Assembly (NCBI GenBank): GCA_018389105.1
Contig: JACATO010000095.1
Span: 493,501-557,500 of the forward strand
Length of the DNA: 64,000 bases
Direction: 5' to 3'
From: Nautilus pompilius
Lineage: Eukaryota; Mollusca; Cephalopoda; Nautilida; Nautilidae
A model generated the notes under the pieces. The model did no database searches, was not told where the DNA came from, and worked only from the letters and a program-made list of their open reading frames with translations. Position 1 is the stretch's first letter; each line of letters begins with the position of its first letter. This document shows positions 24,425-37,450 of the stretch, piece by piece. The translations under genes and the position numbers were made by a program.

Positions 24425-26215
24425 GCAGCTTTTCATGTTATCTTTGCCATCCTATTTAAAAAGCTTGTGATAAAAAAGCAGCAGAAATACACAAAAATTC
24501 AGCAAGTTTACATGTATACATTCAGCTTATCATTTGTCTCAGGCAGGTGTAGTAATGCTAAAGTTGTGCTGAGGTACCAAAAGGCTGCAGCCAGTAGCAG
24601 GCAATAAGAGGAAGTTCTCAAAATAGATGACTAAAGTAAAATAAAGTATCTTAAAAACAACACCACCTTAAGATTCCACCAACACACCAGCATCTATGAA
24701 AGCAATGGTGCAGCTAGACATTGTCATTACAACATCAGTAGTCTATTTCCTTTTTAGATAGATGTGGACAGCATTTATGCTAATCCACTGATGAGAAATG
24801 GAAGTCTTGTGCATTCAAGGGAGAATAAACAAAGCACGCACTCACACCCATATTAACTGGATTATACTGTGGAGCCCTAGTGACAGACTGCATCCTTCAC
24901 AGAGTCATTTACTGGTATAAACTTGGGAGATCTATGTGATGATGGTGAAGCAAAAGTCAGGTAAAGCGAATAGCAAAATAATTTCACTTGGGCAGATATA
25001 AAGGAATGACTTGTTTAAAAACTGAGATTATGAAAAAAAAAAAAAACAAGAGAAATGTAACAACAAATTCTGTAAATCAGAAACAAATTTTAAAAAAAGA
25101 AAGTGTTTTCCACAGGGCATACTACTAAAGTCCAAAATCAATAAAGAATTGGAAAATTAAAGAAAAGAAATTACATTTTATTTAACCCTCTAGGGTACTT
25201 GAGTGTCATGACAAATTTGCAAAAAGCCTTAGGTAAGTTTAGTACAATACACTGTTAAAAACAGCAAAAATATTATATCCTCAGGATAGATTTGCATCAG
25301 TCAACCCTCCTCCAAGCTTTCTCACTATGCCTGAAGATTTAGGCTTACATGGCTAATACACGTGAATGAGTCTACAAACTTGACTTTGCTAGATGAAATA
25401 GCATTTGTTATTTTGAGAATTTTTTAAAATGCAGCCTGGCAAAGCAATATAGTTTTTTTTTTTTCCTTTTCCAAATATGTGGCCAAAGCTTGTGTGGTTA
25501 ACAACCATTGGAACTCTGGGAAAGGTGTCAACAAAACACAAAGTATCTACACTCTTAGCTGTGCACAGGTAGAAAATTAGTTAATGAATATCATCTTTGG
25601 GAATGTCAAAGCTTCAGAGAATTCATGTGAACATCAAAGATGATGATACAGAATCAAAAGGGGAAATAGGCAAGTGTATACTGGAATTCATGAAGATGAT
25701 CAGGCATGCCACCTCAGAAGATGATTTCAGATAGTACTGCAACATAGGACCACAATGAAAAATTACATGTAAAAGAAAGAAAAAACTGGTTATTATACCT
25801 ACCAGGCAGATGAGTTTTATACTATTGCATGCTTGGACAATTTATCTTACTTTACCAGGCATATCTACCTTTATCAATCAATCATACATTGCATGCTGTA
25901 CCAAATTGGATAATGATGGAATGATTTTCAAAACTTTGTTTCCTTTTTACCTGAAATTCATAAAAAAAATAATAAAACAAATAACACTAGCCTTCCTAAA
26001 TTCTATAGCATACAGAACACGATAGGTTTAGAGTATGCATCATGTGACTTTAATAGCGGGGCTTCCAATTATACTGCCAAATAAGGCAAACAAACTCTAA
26101 AATCTAATTTAATAAAAGTTTAGGCAAAATCCCAGTTTTGTTGGAATGATATAGCAAGCTTAATATATTATGTTGTTTTCTTTAAACATATATAAACAAT
26201 TTTTATCTAAGTATT
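24425..26215. other. Non-coding stretch
   Basis: AT-rich with A runs near 25035 and T runs near 25450. The 71-codon frame at 25810-26025 shows no domain. No gene is supported. Confidence 0.4.
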
Positions 26216-26219
26216 AAGG

Positions 26220-26400
26220 TAAGTAGCATCTGACTTGTCATGGCAGTGGCTGGAGTTTGACCCTCAGTAGGTGTGGGCTGTTCTTGATATCTAGTAGCAT
26301 GTGCAAGCCCACATGCTACTCAGTGCGGCCTCTTTTTTCCTACCCCCCACCACAGATAATCTGAATACTTCTAGCAGATTCTTTACCTCTTACTAAAGTT
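26220..26400 (+). mobile_element. Possible tRNA-like SINE with 11-bp hairpin
   Basis: GGAGTTTGACCCTCAG (26252-26267) is a plausible B box. Downstream, AGTAGCATGTG (26293-26303) and CACATGCTACT (26310-26320) form a perfect 11-bp stem with a 6-base loop. Later, TACTTCTAGCAGATTC resembles the GACTTCTAGTAGGGAC seen after the core of the SINE at 46530. No clear A box. Confidence 0.35.
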
Positions 26401-27813
26401 GGTGACATTTAGCTTCTATCTGTATACAAGTCACAGAAACATGGGTTCTTCAGTTAAGATGTTGGGTACATTTCTCACAGGATAAAAATATCCCCATCTA
26501 TTAGCTGGCTGCACACACAAGCAGCAGCATAGTAATTCATTCATTTGTTCTACATCGTGACTACAAACGCAATGCAAGGGCTTTAGTACATGCATTCTAT
26601 TAACTACATATCCAAGATACCAAACAAAATGACTTTCCTTTTCAGCATATTCTGGAAAAATCCGAAGGAAGGACACTTTCAGTGGATGCAGTTACTACCA
26701 ACAGTCAAATATCAGGAATATGCTTACTGACTGAAAATAAATTTTACAGATACAAACATTTTGCCTTTAGTATAAAAACATATTTCCCTAGAAATATAGT
26801 GGAGTACTGAACAAACCATTCCACAGCAAAAGGAACACAATACATGAAACTGTTACTTTGTTTTTAATCACTAGCGATTTCCACCAGTCCTGGACTGGCA
26901 GGGGAGAAATACCAGTTCTGTCAGCCCATCTGGAACAGAAGATACCCTCCCTCTCTCAGCAACCCATACAGGTCCCCAGCTAGTTCATTTTATCAACTGC
27001 CAGATTATGTTTTTTCTCCATATTCATCCTTCATGAGCTGCAACTTAAGTATTAAAATCCAAACCATTTACGTTAATTTACATGCAAACTCATTCTCCTT
27101 GTGTTCACTTATTCTCATGTCTTTTGTTTTTTGTCAGGGGAGTAATTCTACCTGACTTGTAGCAAAGAGTTCAAAAGATGAATCATAATTTCTGGTAGTT
27201 TTATACATTTTAAATTTTATTAAGAGACAATGGCTCCGAAACTTCATATTTTTGTCATGCAGACTCTTTCATTTGCATAACTATTAAAAGCTAAGACTTT
27301 GTATAATGCATTTACAAAAAAAATGGCAAAGCTTTATTTTGCATAAATAAAAGTCAATAATAATTTTAAAAATTACATATATTTGCATGGTAAAAGAAAA
27401 TGTTCACATACATTTAAATGTTAAATTGTGGATGTTAGAAAAAATTTATTATTTTATTTTGCATGAATAAATGTATTAAGGTATTATGTATATGTGCAGC
27501 CAGTCCAATTTCATATCACTTTCTGACTGAGATCGGTAATTGGTGGTAGCAATAGTGACTTCATTTCCACCCACCTGCATAAGATTGGCTAGACTACGGA
27601 GACCTTAAACCAAGGTTTCCTGTTCTTGTTGACTATCAATCTACTGTGTATAACTAGTCGTATTCTTTGTTCCTTACACACAAACACATGCTTAATCATA
27701 CAGATTATTTATGAGGATTCTTTGTTTAGTTATCATGGAGTTTCATTTACAGTTGACCAAAATATCCATAATGTTCCTGTTTATTAGTATCATAAATGTA
27801 GAAGAGAACAAAT
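26401..27813. other. Non-coding stretch
   Basis: No gene. The minus-strand frame at 26431-26676 (81 codons) has no recognisable feature. Confidence 0.4.
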
Positions 27814-27973
27814 ATCTGTGTTGTCAGCTTTATTGTCAAAGACATGTGTACATATAAACATCACTCATCTGCATTGTCAGCCCTGGTGTCAGAATGAAAT
27901 GGATACATATAAATATTATTCATCTGGGTTGTTAGCACAAGTGTTAGAGTGAGATGTGTACATATAAGCATCA
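27814..27973 (+). repeat. Degenerate 54-bp tandem triplication
   Basis: Three adjoining units of 53-55 bp each start ATCTG..TTGT, contain a central GTGT.AGA-type segment, and end with TACATATAA.CATCAC. The units have diverged clearly from one another, so this is an old duplication, unlike the uniform 62-bp array. Confidence 0.75.
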
Positions 27974-28618
27974 CAAAAATGACCAGCTAAGAACAGCAAC
28001 TCAATCAGATGATCAGGTATCAGAATTTTCCATTTCTTAATTAAATAATAAGAGAATACAGTTTGCTCTTGGCACCAAGTTAAATCTATTAAATTTGGTT
28101 TTTGCCAGCAAGTTAATGTTCAAACAACTCTAATTCCTGCTACATAACTATCAATCTTTGCACCATCTTTTCTTTAGAAATTCTTTCAATCTGTGGCACA
28201 GTGAGATGATTTCACTCAAAATTGAGATTAAGTTGAGTAATGAATGCATAAGAGACTATGAATTTCCTTTTGTCAGCCATTTCTGAAACTGTGCAGTGTG
28301 TGTTATAGTGATTTTATATTGATAGTGATAGGAAAAAGTACCTCACTTGTTACCATGGAAATTTTATACAAGAATAGATATTCACCAACATGTCAGTTGG
28401 TCCACTTTGTTTAAGTTTACTACTACTGAGTGAGATACACGGGTGATACCAAAGAATAACTAGTTGAGAGATGAGATGCATCCCATCACGTAAAAGATGA
28501 AAAAACTGTCAATCTTGTTCCTGGTGTTAATCTCCTCCCTTTCTCTCAAAGGGTAAAATGTTCTTATTTTTGTAATTTATTTTTTGTAATTCCAAATGCT
28601 ACAATAAAAATCTGTGTG
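27974..28618. other. Non-coding stretch
   Basis: No gene or repeat recognised. Confidence 0.4.
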
Positions 28619-28692
28619 TTGGGGACATGGTCATATAAATGGAGTAACATTGCTGTAATGGGTTCTAGAAAGGTCTCATTTGAACATTCCTA
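28619..28692. mobile_element. MITE copy 1 (GTTCAAAT-end family)
   Basis: Left end GGGGACATGGTCATATAAAT. Right end, read inverted, CTAGGAATGTTCAAATGAG. Length about 74 bp. It belongs with the copies at 31761, 40050 and 44699. Confidence 0.6.
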
Positions 28693-30054
28693 GTAAGTGA
28701 ACTAGAATATGGTAAAACATATGCACCAGAGTAAATTTTTACTTTGTATCCATTAGAAAATAATTCTAGAATATACTATAATAATTTAACTAAAGTATAC
28801 TATAGTAAATTTTCATAAGAGTAAATAATGTAAACTTAGAACTTAACATTGCAGCATTCATATTCCATGTTAAACTTATGTACAAAAGAGTGATTAAATA
28901 AATTCCTGACTTCATCTTCACAAACTTATGCCCATTATCAAGAATTGTGGAATGATCCTTTGTAGCAGCCAGTTAGCTTGGCTAGAATAATAGTGGGGGA
29001 TGTGTGCAACTGATATTAAGAATATGATAAATGCCTACATTAGGCAAAAATATGGGATTTTATGACTATCAGCATATCTGGAGAGAACTTGTCTGAACAT
29101 TTTAATAAATGCTCTTATCTTTTGCTGACTGATTTCATGGTTAAAGAGAAAGGATCAGAAACACAATTATTAAATAGATTAATACTGTCCCTGTTAAGTG
29201 CACTTGCTGATTAATTTATTCCACTCATTTACAATTTATTATTATAAAAAATTTGTTTATGATATCTGATTGTCATGCCCAAACTCTAGCTAATTTGTAA
29301 GCTACTATTAGTGGTTGCAGAGATCTGGCTCACGTTAACAGCTGTTGTAATTATTTGTGTGGGCTAACACTATTAATTCTAACTCACAGCTCAAGAGAAC
29401 GTTTCCATTATTTAATTCATGCTACCTCATCTTTAAAAAACTTTCTTTGTTAAAAAAAAACAACCACAGCTTCGAATTTCTATTTGATTAATATACTACA
29501 TTACAAATTAGTCTTGCATCTGATATCTCCCCTCCACACTGTATGTGGAATCATGCTGTGCTTAAGTTTCCTTGTAATATACAACGTGTGTGTGTGTGTG
29601 TTACACGTTTTACTGTGCAAATAATTTTTCTTGCACTGCCAATTGCAAGTCAACATTAATCACGTTTTAAATTTTATTTATTCATGAAATTTCTAGATTT
29701 CAAACTCTAATTGTACACAATATATATTTTTAAAAATATTAATGTGCACTGAAGTTATTTTATATAGGTGGCCACATAACTCACATAAATTTTGTCATTT
29801 CTAATATTATGACAAACTAAGCTGTCAGAAAAATATCTTGAAGTGGTAAAATTTCAAGAGGATAAAAATAAAGCTACATAATATAAAATTAAAGAGTCCC
29901 GTGATCCACTACTCTCTCATAGTGTTGTAATGGTCACAATCACCCAAGCATTGAAGGTAAAGTAGATAAAATGATCTGTCTGATATAGATTCAAAGAACC
30001 AGACCAAAGGTCTTATTAATCCTTTAAGACCAGAAAGAATTGTACCTAGAATGG
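28693..30054. other. Non-coding stretch
   Basis: AT-rich, with a (TG)n run at 29587-29601 and no gene. Confidence 0.4.
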
Positions 30055-31450
30055 CTTAAATATTTTGCTGCTCCAAGAATTAACTGTGCTCACCTCCAAG
30101 TTTTATCCCCTGTTCCATGGTTAATTTTGGCACTGGTTTGTTGCTGTCACTTTTGCTTTCATGCAATTCATTATTGAGTTTCATAACCATGTTAACAATC
30201 CCTTCATGTTATCTGGCAGACTACAGGTGCATCATTGTCACAGTTCATCGACTCAATGCTTGTGATTTCTTACTGGAAACTTTAAATTCAATGAAATTGT
30301 CAATGTCAAACATGGGAAATGGGCATGATTCATTCCATACATTTTAAGTGTTGATTTCATCACAATCCAATGCCTAGATAAGTGCCCAAATATCATCCTT
30401 CATGTTGAACACCTTAAATACATCAGGTCTTTTAGCCAGTGAATTAAGCAAACGATAAATTCTTTCTTGTAAAACTGCTCCATGCTTCAAATTGTTCCCT
30501 GATCCATCAGTCGGATCAGAAAAGTGCAGTTTGAGTGAAGATATGTAGCAAAAGCATTGTTCTTAACCAACAAATCATCACTCAGGTGCACAGAACAATT
30601 ATCCAGAAGAATAATCTTGCAATTTTCTGGCAGCCCTTCCTTATCAAAGCTTTCCCAAGCCTCAAACATAAAATGATCAAAACCAGTCTATATTTACACC
30701 TTGAGTTACCCATACTTCTTGATTCATTTTGAAAGTCACAGACAATACTTTCACTCCCTTTGGCACCACAGACGGGCAATCTTCACAGTCACCAACAACC
30801 TACACTTGTGTGTGCTCGAGGTGATTTGCACATGCTAGCATAGCCACTCTCTCTTTTTTTTGTTGCTTCTTTTACCCTGAACACTGCATTTTCATCACAT
30901 ACTATAAGTGCGAATGAGATAAAAAAGATGCCAGTTTTTTAAGCACTATAAATCTGAGTCAAAGTTAAATTTTCATGTCCTACTAATTTATATATATATA
31001 TTTAAAAAAGCCATCAATGCAGGATTCAGCAGCCTCTATTTTTTTGGACACTTGTTTTCAGATGTGATGATGCAACTTAAATTTCTGCAACTAACCACAC
31101 AAAAATCTGCAAAGCTGACTAAATCCATCATGGAAACTTAGCAATTTCATATAGAAATGGACCACAAATGAGTGTGCCTTCACTCTGGCATTGCCTAAAC
31201 CACCGTACACTAATTTATCCAGTTTGGTCAATGTAGCTTTGTGTTTGAGTTTTACACTTGCCCATGCTTTTACATGTATAAATGGCTGTGCTACTTGTTC
31301 CATAAAATTCTTGTAAACTACAGAATAATACGACTCTAGGTAACATGCTTTCTCCTTGCACGAAGCACACAATATCACTTGGATGCTTAAAAAAGGGGAC
31401 AATAAATTCAAAATAGTGCTTTGAACAATACTGTGCTCAAGTGAAAACAT
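30055..31450 (-). pseudogene. Tigger/Jerky-type (pogo family) transposase pseudogene
   Basis: Domains can be followed in order on the minus strand despite stops and frameshifts. About 31330-31260 gives STAIYTCKSMGK, a relic of the N-terminal helix-turn-helix. About 31240-31090 gives TKLDKLVYGG and HSFVVHFYMKLLSFHDGF, the CENP-B-type DNA-binding domain, and the next bases give LQKFKLHHHI. In the DDE domain, IYSA-stop-KTGIF (30950-30925) stands where IYNADETGLF is expected, so the first catalytic Asp is lost. Then come ERVAMLACAN-like sequence, LLDNCSVH with the second Asp (codon at 30603-30601), and RLMDQGTI with the third (30504-30502), 33 codons further on. Near 30080 FLEQQ fits the family's C-terminus. 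The length equals a full transposase of about 450 residues. No terminal repeats were found. Confidence 0.9.
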
Positions 31451-31760
31451 GGGAAGGGGAGGGCAGTTGTAGCGTATGAAATACTAGTGGAAAATTTGAA
31501 AATTCCTTTTGGATACTTGGTGGAAAATTCAAATTTGCTGGCATTTGAATTAGAAGTTTTCAAATTACTGATTTACAGATTATATGTATCATATAAAGAC
31601 TTGTTGCATCCATGCTAAAACTCTTCATGAAGCACAGAAAAGCTACTAGATATTAATTGCATATTTTTTGCTGCAATTTTATATGACTTTTAACTGTAAT
31701 GTGCCACATTACAAATTATTTATGCTTCAAGGGTATTCATTTCTTCTGGAAGGACTGTAT
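31451..31760. other. Non-coding stretch upstream of the transposase relic
   Basis: AT-rich, with no clear pogo terminal repeat and no gene. Confidence 0.35.
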
Positions 31761-31853
31761 ATACTAGGTATGTTCAAATAAAATCCAGCTGGATACCATT
31801 ACCATTATTGTGATGCTATTTCAGTCAGGTTTCATTTGAATGTCCCTAGTATA
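31761..31853. mobile_element. MITE copy 2, best preserved
   Basis: The ends are TACTAGGTATGTTCAAATAA and, read inverted from 31852, TACTAGGGACATTCAAATGA. That is a clear terminal inverted repeat with TA at both edges and about 50 bp of interior. It is the clearest member of the four-copy family here. TA flanks suggest mobilisation by a Tc1/mariner-type transposase, which is an inference. Confidence 0.75.
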
Positions 31854-32300
31854 TAAGTGAATAAGAAAACCATGAAAACTAATGTATTTTCGAAACACCA
31901 AATTCTTATTCCTGAATTCATGACGACTCATGGCTCAGCAGATACATAATAAGATTTCCTGATTTTGAATAAAATCCAACATTGCACAGGAATTAAATTC
32001 TACAACAGCTAACAACATTTTACTCGTGTGGGCAAAAGTATTCATTTATTAATTCATCATTTTTCATTGACTGGGTAAACTGCTTAGATTCAATAAAACT
32101 GCGGTGAGCAGGAGACAGTAATGGTTCCACTATACTTTGGAAGTTCATCAGTGGCAGACTGGGTGTCTGCTGAAAATTAAATAAAATTTTCATCGACATC
32201 AAAATCAGACTCGGAGATGAGTCTTAGAGATGCATTTATTTTCAAGGGTGAAGAGACTGCTGTTTGCAGGGACATGAAATTGCTGTTACAATAACAATTT

Positions 32301-32303
<3 letters not shown>
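31854..32303. other. Non-coding stretch
   Basis: No gene recognised. Confidence 0.35.
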
Positions 32304-32344
<41 letters not shown>

Positions 32345-32357
32345 AAAAAAAAAAGGG
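32304..32357 (+). repeat. (GA)n microsatellite with A-rich tail
   Basis: About 19 GA dinucleotides followed by an A-rich run. Confidence 0.95.
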
Positions 32358-35300
32358 AATCTAGAAGACAACTAGAGAAAACTTGCACATATCAGACATT
32401 TAAAAAACAAAAAAATTAATGGCAAAACCCCAGTTACTGAGCATTAACACTTTCAGATTTTAGCATTGCTGGACTTTACCATGGCATGACAAGTAGTAGG
32501 GTCCAGATGAGTAAGTGTTTGGTCTTAAAAATTAGTACAAAAAAATATATATATATTTTAAAAGCTTTTAAAGTCCTAGGTTGTGTCAGATTATATAGAT
32601 TCTGAATTGATTAATACTGTTCCAAACGAGAAGCCCAGTTCATTGCATGTAGGTGGCTCATTCTGTCAATAACTGCATTAGTAGAGAAGTATTTCCTGTT
32701 ATTCAAAGAACCTGCTGTAAGTAGTACAGTGAATTATAGGAGGGCAGAAACTCTTTCCATCTTGCATAAAACATTCATTAAAAATATCTATCCAATCCAT
32801 TTTCAAATGTATTAATTTGGACATACTGAACCACAATTCCATGCATTTACTGATTTATTATGAAGTAATGCAGACATCCCAGCATCCTATTATGCTTATG
32901 AAGTTCCACATTATCAACCCCAATAGACTGGGAGTCCTAAATAAGAAAATACTGGTAAAGGCCATCTCACCTTTTCAAATTTTAAATCTATTCTTGATAT
33001 GCAAGGATGACATACTTGTCCATACTCTTAACACAACAGCAATACGAAAAGTGGACTCTTTCCACTCACTGATGCCAGACAGAGATTCCTTTAGCTAACT
33101 CTCTTCTGATACAACTTTACTTGACAGTAGATTGTAGCAAACACCTCTTGTGAAGACTGAAGCATTAATTGCACGCACACCCATGTACAGAGCAGAAAGA
33201 GGATGAAGCAAGGGCTTTGAAAAAACTGGTGATCATTTTATATAATTACTATACAGAAGTTAGCCCCATGTTGGTTAAAGTGGGATAACTCATTCCATGA
33301 AAGCAAACCGATACAAATGAATAAATTAAAGCCAATCATGGAAGGAAGTAAGTACATTTACACACACAAGTAACCAATGATTTGCCAAAGCAGGCAGTGC
33401 AAGTAAAAATGACATATATTTATATCTATAGATAAATGTATTTTGTTAAAATTAACTCCCTCTACCCTGGAACCGATGAACAAACATCCAATATTTCACG
33501 TATAACGAGTTTACTAGTGCAGTTTCGTGTACACTAAAAAAATGATAATTAGAAATGAATACACAACATGACTAAACAAGATTATATTCCTAAATGTATA
33601 TATCTAGTATACACAGAATGATGATTACACAGTAATGATTGCTACAGTTTCTAAAAAAAAAGAACAAACAAACTTCCTAGCCCCCTCAAACTGCTGAAAA
33701 TGTACTTTTCTCTTCTGTTGTTAACTTCTCCATCCAAGAATTCATCCTGCCAAGTAAAGACTATTTGTTAATTATTAAGTGCATTCTAACTTTGGAGATT
33801 GACGTTTTAAATCTCTCTCATTTTAGGTTGAGTTGCCCAGTATTTCCAACAATGTCTGACAAATAACAGTGATGATCAACATTGTAACTGCCAGCTTTTG
33901 GTGCAAGGCAGGAAAAAAAAAGGTAAGCTTTTGAAATACAAAGAATATATGAACAGGTACAATGGTAGCTATGTTCAATCTTTTGTTAGCTCGCTTAAAA
34001 TCTCTGCAGTAAATGAACGGAAGTGGGGTTTATTACCCATGACAGTTTCTAGATAATAGAGCTTCCAGCACAAATAATAAATTGAATGCATGCCTAAACA
34101 GTCTGAAAATAAAACAGAAGTCTGAATAGTGGGCAAAACTATCCTATGGAGAATTTAGTTTACAAAGCAAAGATGGCAGAGTTGATGTTAGAGTCTCAGG
34201 AGAGTTGCAGATGAAAGCCATTGGTTGTCCTTTCAACAGTCCCAATACATTGACAAAGTCAGTAAGCCATTGACAGAACCAGAACAGGCAGAGTTCAGAA
34301 GCCAGATGTGCTTTATCTGCCTTATGTCAGTGATGACAGCAGTGGTACTAAGCAAACTTATCTTAGACAATGGTGAGAAGTCTTTGGAGCTGGAATTTCC
34401 ACAGATCATGCCATGTATGGCATAATCCTGTGTTGTCACAAAAACTCTGCTTTTGAAAAATAAATTCCATATGTGTGAGTACAAATAGGGAAAATATTTC
34501 CATGACAATACACCATTTTAGTCAGGGTGTACAGGTGCACAGGTAAACATGGATGGCAACAAAGCCAATTTCCTACTGTCTAGCCAGCAAGAGTTTGATT
34601 TATTTTCAGAACAATCTTGGGTTTTTTTTTTAAAGGGTAGCTTTCATTAAATGAATTTATTTTAAAACTGACACAAAGAACAACAAAACATCTTTATATA
34701 TCATTTACCAACTTTTTCAGACATATTTGACTTCATGCCAGGTAAAAGCAGTCATTTGGTTCTCCATATTCATCAGAAAAGATGGTAAGAAAACAAAATC
34801 ATCATCCAGTGTTTATTTTAGAAAGTGTTAAACTTTGGTCTACCTTGAGAATGCCTACAACAAATGAACTTCCAATGCCACACTGAAACAATAAGATTCC
34901 CACTGAAAATGTCCACAACTTATAATGAACATTTGGCAACACAATTCTTACTGAGAGCAAACTTGTGACACATGCTGAGGCAATAAGGTTCTTCTGACAA
35001 CACTATGGTAACTCACAAAGGTTGGTGAAATGGGCTGTTAATATGAGCATGTGGCAACAACCTAATAAAACCTAGCACTGGTAGAAAAAAAAAATCCAAT
35101 ATAAAAAACTTTGAACATACAAAATGTAACACTGGATGAAAATTAAACTTTTCATCACCTATAATAACTGACATTAGGAACCAAAAGACCATCTTTAAAT
35201 GGAAATTATGTGGCATTTACTATCATTCATATTGTGTCTTCAAGTCATTAAGATAAACTGGTGAATTTTTGTTCAGCATAAAAAGAACCAGTAAATGAAT

Positions 35301-35686
35301 GAAAATGAGCTTCATAAATAAGTGATTTTACTTCATTCTTTTACAGATTTACCACGAAAAGTATGGAGCAAAAAAAAAGCAGCAAATAGTGGCTTTATTA
35401 TAAAATCTTAGAAATTCCCATGTAACATGGGTGAGCACAGCATCCAAATTTACTCATTTTATTCTATGGATCTGTTATTTTAACATGGCTGGAGATTGGT
35501 GTTGAATTAGTTAAAAAAATTACAGCTTTTATAATATCTCTCCAAATGGTGATGATAATAATAATAGATAATAATTTAAAAATAAATGTTTTGCATTATT
35601 GCATGCAATCAAAAGTAAATTAATTAAATTAGATTGATTTAAAGAATTCAAGAAAACCCTCCAAAAGTTTAACTTAATTTGTGCAC

Positions 35687-35690
<4 letters not shown>
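32358..35690. other. Non-coding stretch with one copia-like scrap
   Basis: More than 3 kb without a gene. The plus frame at 34225-34425 starts with SQYIDKVSKPLTEPEQAEFRS, which loosely resembles the region after the reverse-transcriptase core in Ty1/copia elements. The likeness ends within 30 residues and there is no catalytic YVDD nearby. Confidence 0.35.
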
Positions 35691-35764
<74 letters not shown>

Positions 35765-35765
35765 A
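35691..35765 (+). repeat. (GA)n microsatellite
   Basis: About 75 bp of GA repeats, interrupted by GCGAG near the middle and GAGGAG near the end. Confidence 0.95.
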
Positions 35766-36926
35766 GCGGGTCCTAATATATTTTTTATCATTGCATTAGT
35801 TCTATATGCAGTGGACCCAAGAGAAGTGACTTGCACGCACAATAACAACTAATCTGTTTGGGGAGATGTCTATTAATCTCCACTGATGAGAAACAGATTA
35901 TTTTTTGATAATCACTGACAAAATTGGTGATATAAAACTGTTCTCTCAAGCTCACAAAATCCTGGGCATCTTCGGATCAGAAACATATATATATGGCAAG
36001 AAAATGACGAAGTCAATGATTAATATTGGCACCAGGCAAACAGATGGAAATGTTTTTTTTAAATAATAATAATAATAAACAGCTTGCTAAAAAAAAAAAT
36101 AGAATTTCTGAAAATAGCTCATCTAACAAAAAGAGGAAATCTTAATATCAACAAACTATTTGGTGATTTGTTTATTCTGTTACAAGTTAAAGTAAATCTG
36201 GCGGCATTTGAGGGACCTGTCATTTACATCTAAAAAGTAGATATACAAGTGCTAAAGAAATATAACTGTTAACTGGTGACGTGTGATATTAGAAAACAAC
36301 AACTTCTTTCTTTTCGAAAGCAACACATAGGTAACAGAATTAGGGAGGGGCATGCCTTTAACAGTTAACTGATATTATTAACCCAGGGTTTTTAGCTTCC
36401 TACCTCTTTGAAAGGGCAGGGGGGTAGATGTACAGAAAAAGGGAAATGACCATTTCAGCAAGGAGTCAGTAGAATGTTAGTTAATTAATTTTGTTTTTTA
36501 TTTTAAAAAAAAAGGAATATTTTATAAATCCTGCTCCACTTTTTGCTGCAGTATTAATAATTTGACAAAGCCTTTCTTCCTTTATTATCATTATTATTAT
36601 TATCAGCATTTAATTTCTCTCCTAATCATCTGAGTCTTTTCGGATGCCATTTTCTCTTGGGAGTGGTTGGAGAGGTTTCCCCTGATTCTTGGATTCATGT
36701 TTATCCCTCTCTCTCTCTCTTAACACATGAGAGCATGGGGTGGGGGGGCACTTTCACAAGCTGCTGAACCTAAAATGCTGCAAAATCAATAAAACTACAA
36801 ATCAAATCCCCCCCTGATAATTAGAATGAAAGAGAAAACAACAACCTTATTTTTAAAAAAATGAAAACGCTCTTCCTATACAAAGAGTAAAACAAGAAAA
36901 CAAACCCCAAAAGAGTGGATTAATGA
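35766..36926. other. Non-coding stretch
   Basis: Contains (AAT)n at 36064-36080, (ATT)n at 36587-36604 and (CT)n at 36708-36720. No gene. Confidence 0.4.
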
Positions 36927-36977
36927 ACACACACATATATATATATATATGGGCCTCTCTCTCTCTCTCTCTCTCTT
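36927..36977 (+). repeat. Compound (AC)n(AT)n(CT)n microsatellite
   Basis: Adjoining ACACAC, (AT)n and (CT)n runs, with GGGC between the last two. Confidence 0.95.
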
Positions 36978-37307
36978 TCACAGCAACCTGTTAAGTAGAA
37001 CAAATGTTTATAAAGATAAGAGAGGATGTGTGTCTGGCTTTGCCTTTGGTAACACAACCATTACAGTTAAAACAAGCATTTCCTTCATTTATAAATGTTT
37101 TCTTCAAATTCTGAGGTACTAGAGCTAAACTGCTTATATCTTACAATAAATAAAAAATAATTTACTATTTTTTTAAAAATTATCTTTTAAAATTTTACAA
37201 ATGTTAAGTAAAAAATGAATAACCAAACAATTTTAAAAAGTTAATTTGTCCGTAACAATATGACCCACCATCTTAATGGTGGACAGAATGTTTAAAATAC
37301 TACTTGG
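36978..37307. other. Non-coding stretch
   Basis: AT-rich with no gene. Confidence 0.35.
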
Positions 37308-37450
37308 ACAGCATGATGGTCCAGTGGTAGACTGCTAGATTAAGGGCCTGAGTCTAGGTCCTTGGCTCAGTTTGGCATACCTCCCTGTGGCATTGTTTCT
37401 TCTCACTCTTCTTCATCAGCTGAATGCATGGGTACATGTGGAGGAGATAA
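37308..37450 (+). mobile_element. tRNA-derived SINE, TTTCTTCTT-core family
   Basis: The A box GGTCCAGTGGTAGACTGC (37318-37335) is followed at normal spacing by a degenerate B box GAGTCTAGGTCC (37350-37361). Then comes GCTCAGTTTGGCATACCTCC, and the core GGCATTGTTTCTTCTCACTC (37388-37407). The head and core match the minus-strand copy at 48240-48475 closely, and the GCTCAGTTTGGCATACCTCC segment matches the copy at 63650-63905. Confidence 0.75.

Noticed and set aside
24020-24607. 195-codon plus-strand frame, and the matching minus-strand frames
   Set aside because: They are translations of the GA/GGGA purine tract, giving runs of Arg-Glu-Gly or Ser-Leu-Pro. No gene structure is present.
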